Positions 57,001 through 64,000 of a stretch of DNA of 64,000 nt are shown piece by piece. Source of the stretch: Zoroaster sp. YZ-2022 (Eukaryota > Echinodermata > Asteroidea > Forcipulatida > Zoroasteridae); the NCBI GenBank assembly GCA_029582265.1, contig CM055822.1, forward strand, positions 4,709,057 through 4,773,056, written 5' to 3'. Made by a program: the position numbers and the translations under genes. The notes below the pieces were generated by a model. That model did not search any database, had not been told where the DNA came from, and saw nothing but the letters and a program-made list of their open reading frames with translations. Position 1 is the first letter of the stretch. Each line of letters opens with the position of its first letter.

Positions 57001-59311
57001 CCAATTTCTACTTGATACATGTATGTAAATGTAGCTTTGGGCCGATGTTGATTCCAGAGAAACTTCAGTAAATTCAGTAAATCAGGAGTACAATGTCTGT
57101 GTTAAAACAGCATGGAGTCAAGGAGTTGAACAATTGTAATATCTTGAGTGTAGGAAAAACTGAACAATATCCGTACTATTGCGCGGGATTTCTGTGTAAA
57201 AAGAGGGTGTGAATGATAAATCTGATGTCGCGTACATCTGCAAACATTTGAACTAAACCTGTCCTAAATCAGTGCACTATGACGTTCAAGTTAATCATCA
57301 TTGCCAAGGCCTGATTTGCATCTAGGGCTCTGCTCTCTTATTTTTCGTCCTTTTGGAGCTAAACACTGTTCATCAGTGCATCATTGTTATGATTCAAAAT
57401 ATTCTTGAAAATATTTTTCTGTGTACTCACCTAGGCCCAATATCAGTGCTGCTTAGTTTATAGTTATACCCATGAACTTGTTTTGTGTGGGCTGGGTGAA
57501 ACAACTTTTGTGGTATCAAAAACGTAAGCACTTAATGTGATTAAACTTGCATAGCCAGGTTAATTTATGATGTATTATTTGAAAATAAAGGGTTTTTATG
57601 CACTGTTCAGTACCTGAAAGTTATGTTCGCATAAAGACTGCAGACTAGATTGAGGTAAACAAAGACAGATATGACATGTGAATATAAAGATTATACTCAT
57701 CTCTACCAAACATCTCAAAATTAACATGTGACAATATTGCCAGAGAAAATATTATAGGGCTGTGATTCCTTTTTTTAAATTACTATTTTTGTGATAGTAA
57801 AAACAAAACAACTGGAAGTTAGGAAAAGAAAATTGAAATAAATATAAGAAGATGTGAATCTAAAGTACTCCCATGACTTATTTATTGTATGTGTAAAACT
57901 GTACCATGAAATTGCTGTAAAGGGAAGTTACAACAATGGTAAATCTAAAAACCTATAAATCAGTCATCCTGAGAAATGATTTGGTTTTCATGTTAGAGAA
58001 AAGAGGAATCGTTGTCAAAAACGGGGGGAAAAAAACATGTAACAGTTTTTGTTTATATTTTTTTTACAAGGATGCGTGTTAGTACCAAATACCAATGTTG
58101 TACATTCCCTTTATTTTTATATTGCATTTTTAGATACATGGACCCCAAAATGTAAGTAAATAGGCCCTGAACTACTTGACCAATGAAAGATTTTCTAGAG
58201 ATTTGATGTAACAATGAAAAACTATTCATTAACGTGAATGTATTGTATGTAAAATACATGTACTCAACGTGTGTGTATTGTATGTACTGTGTATTGTGAT
58301 TATTACTGTGCTCAATATTCGCGCGATTTGTATGTATGTGTCCATGTACGGTACATACGTACACGCGCGCTATAATACGACTATGCACACACATGATGCA
58401 GACTAGTCGCGCACTGTGTACATTCACGTAAGCGCACGACCCGTATTTTAGGACTGAAAAAGTCGTTTATATTGAAAATTTCTATCATTGCCTACGAATC
58501 AAACAAGCTAAAAGATGTGAAATGTGTAGTTTTCTAAATGAATGCGTCTTCATTTTCCAATTAAAAAGTTTCAATCTATAAAAAAGAAAACATTAAGGTT
58601 TAGTATAATTTGTTATTATTTTTTGCTATAGCAGTACTGGCATTTCAGTCCAAGAGAAGGGGTATACCTTTCCCATCCATGTCAGTTAAACAACATTTAT
58701 TTAATTTAAGCCCTTACTCCTATTTTCAATCTTAAATCTTTTTTAGAAAGAGGACAGAAACATCTTGCAACTTCAGATATATGCAGAAGTGATGCTGAGT
58801 GTGATTTTTGACATAATGAAGTACCAGTCGTCAGTCAATGGAATTGGTAATTTGGGCCCCCTTATACTTTTATTGCTTGTTTGCCCCTCCCCTTCCCTAG
58901 TTCTTGGATTCTATAGTGCTGCAATGATAGACCAAAGAATTTAAGAAAACAAATGTGTTTGTTCATCACCAGTGGCAGTATGCCATCATCAAGAACTTGG
59001 GGAGGGGGGCAGACATTTTATTCCAAAATTACCGATTCCAATGACAACCCCTGAATGTCACCCATTCTGAACTGTCACTAAATCGTACATACAGAGCGTA
59101 CATTTATTATAAATGCAGATTGATTCTGTTTTCTTTTCAACAAAGGATCATGGTTGGGTTCATTTAGACTGAAGTCATTTCACTTGTTACATGTATAAGA
59201 CCATGTACACTCATTTGTAGATTGGTTACAAGTAGGTTAAACAGGTCAACAACGTGGTTTCAATTGATTGTAGGGGTGTGGGAGTGTGTAACCACAAAAG
59301 TCAAGTCATGA
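51058..59311 (+). CDS. four-exon gene, about 108-residue protein of unknown function
   Basis: Exons: 51058-51153 (MAQTKFQPTAPRHGVDTTSK, ends TTT|GTAGGC), 56237-56329 (after TTTTCACAG; LIFLDGTPSILVWRWFDHCM, ends AAG|GTAAGA), 58747-58846 (after TTTTTTAG; KEDRNILQLQIYAEVMLSVI, ends phase 1, G|GTAATT), 59274-59311 (after GATTGTAG; VWECVTTKVKS, TGA). Junctions are phase 0, 0 and 1 and all agree. The translation start sits in a good context (TATCATGG) right after a CAG acceptor at 51037, so a 5' non-coding exon is likely. No domain recognised; the middle is hydrophobic and aromatic, without a clear membrane helix. The introns host several transposons. The consistent phasing over 8 kb is the main support. 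Confidence 0.5.
51154..51857. other. intron sequence with an imperfect inverted repeat at 51400-51548
   Basis: CTCGTACTTTTACCAATTC at 51411 and GCGTTGGTAAAAGTACAAG at 51522 are inverted copies about 100 bases apart. They may be a small foldback element. Nothing else seen. Confidence 0.35.
51858..52165 (+). repeat. dispersed gene-like repeat (family E), short copy
   Basis: Matches two blocks of 13911-14976 inverted: TGTGTTTTGTTAGCATGACC, CCATTATTCTTCGTCCCTC, TATATTTCAGATCAACG joined directly to CATTTGTGCTACTGCTAC, AACTTTGTGATCCAATGGCC, CATCAAAGGAGTTAACGT and GACACATCTAGGTCTTTC. Relative to the other copy, about 760 bases are missing right after ATCAACG. Confidence 0.65.
52265..52800 (-). repeat. 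dispersed repeat family D, uninterrupted copy
   Basis: Inverted relative of 46046-46925 without the SINE. It includes a C run at 52337-52349 and the block 52527-52590 that also matches 6030-6095. No ORF. Confidence 0.75.
53025..54890 (+). mobile_element. Helitron-like elements (family H) head to tail, with 149-bp internal repeats
   Basis: Three units in the same direction. Unit 1 ends near 53470 with CCGAACACCTATGTGTTTGT and CATATGACAAACACTTAAG. Unit 2 starts in the CTTCTCCTTCTTCTTCTTC tract at 53477 and ends at 54710 with CCGAACACCTAG, TTTTTGTTGTGACAAAAAC and TTATATCTAG. Unit 3 starts at once with TTTTTCTTCTTCTTTTCC and fades near 54890. Inside, ACCTTACTTCCTGTCC recurs eight times (two in unit 1, six in unit 2) at 148-150 base spacing; each repeat holds CCGGAAGT, ATATCTCAACAACCAC, GCACCATTGTACAGATCG and TTAATTGTCAAAAA. 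The 3' hairpin followed by CTAG before T is Helitron-like. The apparent long frames (52903-53424, 53910-54173) are repeat artefacts. Confidence 0.75.
54891..55897. other. intron sequence, nothing supported
   Basis: A somewhat less AT-rich patch lies at 54900-55080 with a minus-strand frame of 70 codons, without domain or splice evidence. Confidence 0.3.
55898..56110 (-). mobile_element. mini Penelope-like derivative with ribozyme core
   Basis: It begins GGGAAAACTTGTACATGCAG, CTTTGCATGGTGAAGAAGAT, AAGTAAGACTAATTGCAG and ends CACCGTAATTAGTCTTACTT, the same ends as the 43426-44234 insertion. The GIY-YIG region is gone; the two inverted terminal repeats are joined through the hammerhead-like segment (minus strand CTGAGGACGATCAG ... 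CTGATCGAAATGTC at 56019-56055). Stem I pairing is weaker here and stem III has a C to T change. It lies in intron 1 of the gene at 51058. Confidence 0.75.
56422..58222 (+). repeat. 335-bp duplication, copies at 56422-56756 and 57884-58222
   Basis: Both copies run from TTGTATGTGTAAAACTGTAC through CAATGGT, CATCCTGAGAAATGATTTGG, TGTTGTACATTCCCTTTATT, GACCCCAAAATGTAAGTAAA to AGATTTGATGTAACAATGAA. They are about 97 percent alike by eye, directly oriented, 1.46 kb apart, and lie within one intron. One copy lacks ACAATGT near 56480 and has extra G residues near 58025. No coding sequence; the 1.1 kb between them is unremarkable. Confidence 0.85.
58223..58746. other. intron sequence
   Basis: TGTATTGTATGTA words and alternating CGTACACGCGCGC at 58350-58370. 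No feature called. Confidence 0.3.
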
Positions 59312-59589
59312 AACCCAACAGACAGGTAAAATAAGTATGTATTTCATTGTTTTATTAGCAATTTACAAGCACCCATACAACTCTTTGATTATTTCAATGT
59401 CTAACAATTTATGTACAAAAATGGCATCTGATCTTTAGGTTGTAATTCTGTAATATGGATGCAGCTAGCTACAGACATTTTGCCAATCATGTGTACAACC
59501 TTGAAAATGTAAAAATCAATGTAGAATTTTTAAATTATTTGCAGTATAGGTGAAAACAAAGACAGTTTATAAGCATGTCACAATAAGGA

Positions 59590-59657
59590 GATGCTTGATT
59601 ACCTTTACTTCCTCCCGAACACCTAGTGTTTGTTCAAACAAACACTTAAGCTCTAGT
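59590..59657 (+). mobile_element. Helitron-like 3' end fragment (family H)
   Basis: CTTCCTCCCGAACACCTAG, TGTTTGTTCAAACAAACACT, TAAGCTCTAG then T: the CCGAACACCT motif, hairpin and CTAG terminus of the family, without the body. Confidence 0.6.
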
Positions 59658-60395
59658 TTATAATTGTTTTTACAGAGTTTTATGGTGCTTAGACACTTGG
59701 AAAAATACGGGGGAAAATAAAATATAAAAATAAGGTTACCCGAGACCCGTTTGGAAAAGGGGGAAATAAAAATTAAAAATACAAATAAATTGAATACAAT
59801 TTACAGCAACAAAAAGGCACCTTTCTAACTCTATAGACAACTCGACAGTTAGGGGATAGGATTGCATTAAAATATCGATATTATTTCAGATATTATGTCT
59901 AAGACGAAGAACACTTCGAAACGTGCGTAAAATGCCGACATCCAAGTTCAGTGACTGATGTTAGCACTATTCATGAACATTTGTTCTTATCAACCTTGTC
60001 GTGGTTGTACGGTAACCCAAGAGTTTAACGAAATCCACAAGTAAATAAATGTTGTCTCTGAATGTAAAAACTTCCAACAAAGCCAGACTGTGTAGACTTT
60101 CCGAGGAACCATGGATGTGCTAGACATTCTAGCCCCCTAGTATGGAATTCCATATATCTGCCATTCTAAACGTCACCTGTCGCCCTTTAAAGATGGACTA
60201 CAGCGGAATAATGATAAGTGCTGTATTGCTGTTTTCGTTCGAGAAATGTGTAATGATTACTAACATATTATTATTATTCAATAAAACTTGTTCCTTCATG
60301 CAACAAAAAACTCAATTTGATCGGCGTTCTACGACCCAGAAAAGCCCAGTTTCACCAAAAGCCCTCAACTCATGAATAATTCATACTTCGTAGCA
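59658..60395. other. non-coding between gene and LINE
   Basis: The frame at 60142-60375 is unsupported. An AATAAA at about 60280 lies too far downstream to be assigned to the gene with confidence. Confidence 0.3.
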
Positions 60396-60462
60396 CCCAT
60401 GACGCTTTGTTACCCGCCCCACGCACAACAGTCGATCGTGTGTACTGTATGCATTACCGACG

Positions 60463-60615
60463 GGTAGGTGGGGCTCGTCAGCCATGGGAGGCATTTCACC
60501 TAGGAGACGGTACTTTGATTCCAAACCCGGGCAGGTGGGGCTCGTTAACCATGGTAGGCAGTTCACCTAGGAGAAGGCACTCCGATTTCAAACCCGGGCA
60601 GGTGGGGCCCGTTAG
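60463..60615 (+). repeat. LINE 5' region monomers, 66-67 bp
   Basis: GGGTAGGTGGGGCTCGTCAG, GGGCAGGTGGGGCTCGTTAA and GGGCAGGTGGGGCCCGTTAG begin successive units that share CACCTAGGAGA, GATTYCAAACCCGGG. The third unit is incomplete. Tandem 5' monomers act as promoters in several LINE families; that role is inferred here. Confidence 0.75.
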
Positions 60616-61069
60616 CCTCAATAGGCAGCCCACCAAACGCGTTGGGAGTACACGTTAAAGCAGGACCAACATCTCCGGCAACTCTCTGCACCTGGCATAT
60701 GCTCCTGTCGTCTCGAGATTCTCCTGCCACAGGGTTCTACATCTGCCAGGCCAAGTCCTGTGGGACTGCAGGTGCGCAACTGCTTTACCACAGTCAAAAG
60801 AAAGTCACGCGCAGGCTCCAGCCACATATCTCTCCTTCGTGATACATTTACCAAACAATGTATTTCACATTCCAGTCTCCTATTAAATTTTCTCTGATTT
60901 TCACATCTTCTAAAAAGTCCTGCGGCGATGGAGAAGCGGTGACGGGGACAGGCCACGGTGACGGCTGGGTGTTTCTAGTCGCAACTCTACACGTAGGCGG
61001 CTTAGGGGTGATGGTCGTTGTTGGATGACCGAGACAGCATTCTATTTCGGCAGCTCCCTGAGTGACTAA

Positions 61070-64000
61070 GCAGCCCTTTCTAGGAGTGCACTGCTTACCC
61101 TGCATTGGGAAGGGCCTAGAAAAGGTGGCCTAAACATTGCCTGTCTCAAACTGCCCTGGCTGGGCAACCGCACTCAGCAGGGTCACCCTACATGCGGTCG
61201 AAATAATGAAAAATATAAAGCTATACCATTTCGTGTGGGTGCATGGAATGTTCGTACGATGATGGACCATAACAACACACAAAGACCAGAAAGGAGAACC
61301 GCACTTATAGCAAGGGAACTTCTCAGATATAACATCGATGTTGCAGCTCTCAGTGAGACAAGACGTGCAGATGAAGGAAGCCTAGTGGAACATGGTGCTG
61401 GTTACACTTTCTTTTGGAAAGGCAAGAGTTCTGAGGAAAGACGTATTCATGGAGTGGGACTGGCAATAAAATCACAGCTGGTTTCACAACTGGAACAACT
61501 TCCCACAGGAATCAGTGAGCGCATTATGTTTGTCCGAATATCACTCTCCAATGACAAGCACATTACCTTCATCAGCGCTTATGCACCAACAATGGACGCT
61601 GAAGAAGAAGTAAAAGAATCTTTCTATGCTCAACTCGGCCAAGTGATCTCAATGATTCCTAGACATGATAAGATCCTTCTCCTAGGGGATTTCAATGCAC
61701 GAGTCGGCAGGGATGATAACCTCTGGGATGGTGTGATTGGCAGAGAAGGCGTGGGTAAATGCAACAGTAACGGGCAACTTCTGCTTGGACTCTGTGTGGA
61801 ATACGAACTCACCAATACTCTGTTCAGACAGAAAAACAAGTACAAAACATCATGGATGCATCCAAGATCAAGGCACTGGCACCTCATTGACTATGTGATC
61901 ACTCGTGCTTGTGACCGAGCTGACGTTCTTATAACTAGAGCAATGCGTGGAGCTGACGACTGTTGGACAGACCACCGACTGATCAGGTCCATGCTGAGAC
62001 TCCGCCTAGCTCCTCGTGAGAAACGCCATGCCTCTCTCACAAGGAAATATCCCAATGTGAAGCAGTTAGAAAATGCATGTGTTTCCATGAACTTCAGGAC
62101 TGCCATAGACAAGAACCTATCGTCACTGGATGCTGCGGCTGGTCCTGGCCGCATTGATGTGGAGTCACAGTGGCAAGATATAAAAAGCTCTATCCTGGAC
62201 GCCTGCTCTGAAACCATTGGGTATGCAAAAAGAAAACATCAGGACTGGTTTGATGAAAATGATGTGCAGATTCAAGAGGTCATCAACCAAAAACGCATTG
62301 CTCATCTGAAGTGGAAAGATGACCCAACTTCAAAGGTGAAAGAGGATAGATACCATCAACTAAAGGCTATGGCTCAGAACCGCCTCCGCAGCATGCAAGA
62401 TCAGTGGTGGCGTACCACGGCTGAAGAGATTCAAGGCTTCGCTGACAGGCACATGTATCGCAGCTTCTTCGAAGCAACAAGAACCATATATGGACCTACT
62501 GTTCTAAAGACCTCTCCATTACTGGCAACTGATGGCACCACGCTTCTGAAGACCAATGAAGCCATCCTCCAGCGCTGGACAGAGCACTTTCAGTCCCTAT
62601 TTAGTCACCCTGCAGCGGTGAATGATGATATCACTGACATGCTCCCACAGTACCCAGAGAAACCTGAACTTGATCTTCCCCCCACAGTAGCTGACGTACT
62701 GAAAGCTGTTGGCCAAATGAAAAACAACAAAGCTACTGGCCCTGACGGAATACCATCAGAGGTCTATAAACATGGAGGTCCTCAGCTCATATCCAAGCTT
62801 CATCAACTCTGCTTAGATATTTGGACGGAGGAAACCCTACCACAGGATCTCAAAGACGCCTATATCGTCACAATTTTCAAGAAAGGCAGCAAGACAGAAT
62901 GTGGCAACTATCGAGGGATCTCTTTGCTTAGCACAGCAGGAAAGATCCTAGCCCGCATCATCCTCAACAAACTTCTCACCCTCACCGACCATGTACTTCC
63001 AGAATCTCAGTGCGGCTTCCGTGCCAATAGAGGCACTGTAGACATGTTTTTTGTGGCAAGGCAGTTACAGGAGAAATGTAGGGAACAACACTGTCCACTG
63101 TTCATGGCGTTCATTGATCTAGCAAAAGCCTTTGATAATGTCAACAGAGAAGCTCTGTGGAAAGTGCTTGGAAAATTTGGCTGTCCAGCTAAATTTATAA
63201 ACCTCATCAGGATTTTTCATGATGGCATGATGGGATCGGTGCTCCACTCAGGAAGACAGTCTCCATCTTTCCCCATTTCTAAAGGGGTAAAACAAGGTTG
63301 CATCCTGGCCCCCACCTTGTTCTCCCTTTTCCTTGCCGCCACACTCCACACTGCAACCAATGATCTGTCACTCGGTGTCTCTATCCGCTTTCGTTTTGAT
63401 GGTCAGCTCTTCAATCTAAGAAGGCTGCAGGCTAAGACGAAAGTCTCATCTGACATAATTGCGGAGTTGCAGTACGCTGATGACTGTGTTATCAACGCTG
63501 AGAGTGCAGAGGATCTTCAGGTGATGATGGATCGATTTGTCCTGGCATATGAGCACGATCGGTCTGTCTGTTAACATTGCCAAGACCAAGATCATGGTTC
63601 AACCAGCTCCTGGTACCGCAGTACATCCTGCTGCCATCACTATACAGGACAAGGCCTTGGAGGAAGTTACCAACTTCACCTATTTGGGAAGTGTTCTGTC
63701 ACAAAATGCCACCATTGACGACGACATCTCAAACAGGATAAGGTGTGCATCATCAGCCTATGGCCGTCTCCGTAGAAGAGTGTTTGACCAACATGCACTC
63801 AAAACAACAACCAAGGTGATGGTCTACCAAGCTGTTGTTCTAACAACACCCTCTATGGCTGTGAAGCTTGGACACCGTATAGAAGGAACATCAAGGATTT
63901 AGAGCGCTTCCACCAACGAAAACTTCGCTCTATTCTACGTATACGGTGGGAAGATCATCAGACCAATGCTAGTGTACTTCAGCGTGCAAACGTCAACAGC
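61070..64000 (+). pseudogene. LINE ORF2: endonuclease plus reverse transcriptase, frameshifted
   Basis: Open from 61070 (after TAA at 61067) with no clear ATG before the endonuclease, whose domain begins FRVGAWNVRTMMDHNN at 61229. Endonuclease landmarks: IDVAALSETRRADEG, ISAYAPTMD, ILLLGDFNARVG, SWMHPRSRHWHLIDYVI and WTDHRLIRS (61330-61990). RT landmarks: MKNNKATGPDGIPSEVY, IFKKGSKTECGNYRGISLL, GFRANRGTVDM, FIDLAKAFDNVNREALW, KGVKQGCILAPTLFSLFL and the catalytic ELQYADDCVINAES (62715-63510). The first frame ends at TAA 63574. The protein continues in another frame from about 63550 (IGLSVNIAKTKIMVQPAPGT, VTNFTYLGSVLSQNAT) to 63845, then shifts again to TLYGCEAWTPYRRN and FHQRKLRSILRIRWEDHQ to the window end. 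Catalytic motifs are intact but two indels disable it; a young, recently broken copy. Confidence 0.9.

Larger units (their letters stand above)
60396..64000 (+). mobile_element. APE-type non-LTR retrotransposon (LINE), 3' end beyond window
   Basis: It consists of a 5' region with tandem monomers (60463-60615), an untranslated or degenerate ORF1 region up to about 61069, and a long ORF2. The protein resembles the LINE sequences that databases often label craniofacial development protein 2-like. It moves by endonuclease nicking and target-primed reverse transcription. The left boundary is estimated from the start of the GC-richer monomer region. The clade (RTE-like or I/Jockey-like) cannot be assigned by eye. 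Confidence 0.85.

Noticed and set aside
60381..61105. Minus-strand frames opposite the LINE 5' region
   Set aside because: Overlapping shadows of GC-richer repeat sequence; no domain and opposite to the element's coding direction.

Overview
This is a AT-rich, repeat-dense, intron-bearing eukaryotic window with a 500-base assembly gap and no bacterial-style operons. A P2X7-like C-terminal domain gene, tRNA-derived SINEs ending in a (TTA)n tail, Penelope-like, piggyBac, mariner and APE-type LINE remnants, and abundant Helitron-like non-autonomous repeats all point to a marine invertebrate animal. I favour a deuterostome (echinoderm, hemichordate or lancelet), but that is an inference from repeat and domain style. 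Gene models were assembled by eye from open frames joined at GT-AG sites with matching phases; none has transcript support here.

Layout. 1-731: 3' end of a P2X7-like domain gene, apparently broken by two small indels. 1946-2836: tandem duplication. 3304-3595: palindromic MITE. 6.1-6.9 kb: decayed intronless ORF of a multicopy family (minus). 10.2-11.0 kb: Helitron-like element. 12.0-13.45 kb: two head-to-tail copies of an odd element with terminal inverted repeats and a TTCGAC-rich core. 13.9-15.0 kb: dispersed exon-like repeat, matched in inverted orientation at 51.9-52.2 kb. 15.9-16.3 kb: SINE. 17.06-17.38 kb: pseudogene. 19-21.2 kb: composite Helitron-like element with a non-repeat block inside.

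25.67-26.39 kb and 36.55-36.87 kb hold inverted copies of a minisatellite-bearing repeat (unit about ACGCGGCGAC plus a T run). Between them lie plus-strand exons at 27.5-30.4 kb, including a possible zinc-finger protein, a Penelope-like foldback at 31.4 kb, and a seven-exon minus-strand gene of unknown function (32.2-34.8 kb). 37.2-37.8 kb is a composite SINE. 38.4-40.1 kb is a decayed piggyBac transposase (minus). 41.36-41.76 kb is a candidate signal-peptide gene, followed by the N gap.

42.9-44.3 kb is a Helitron-like element interrupted by an 809-base Penelope-like insertion (GIY-YIG remnant, inverted terminal repeats, 12-bp target duplication and a candidate hammerhead ribozyme). 46.0-46.9 kb is an older repeat split by a SINE; its uninterrupted relative lies at 52.3-52.8 kb. 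48.67-49.24 kb is an internally deleted mariner. 51.06-59.31 kb carries a four-exon plus-strand gene of unknown function whose introns hold a Helitron-like array with 149-bp repeats, a mini Penelope-like copy and a 335-bp duplication. 60.4-64.0 kb is a LINE whose ORF2 has endonuclease and reverse transcriptase domains but at least two frameshifts; it runs off the window.

Most long open frames elsewhere are shadows, low-complexity runs or gap artefacts. The biology is dominated by non-autonomous transposons nested in one another, with a few small host genes in between.
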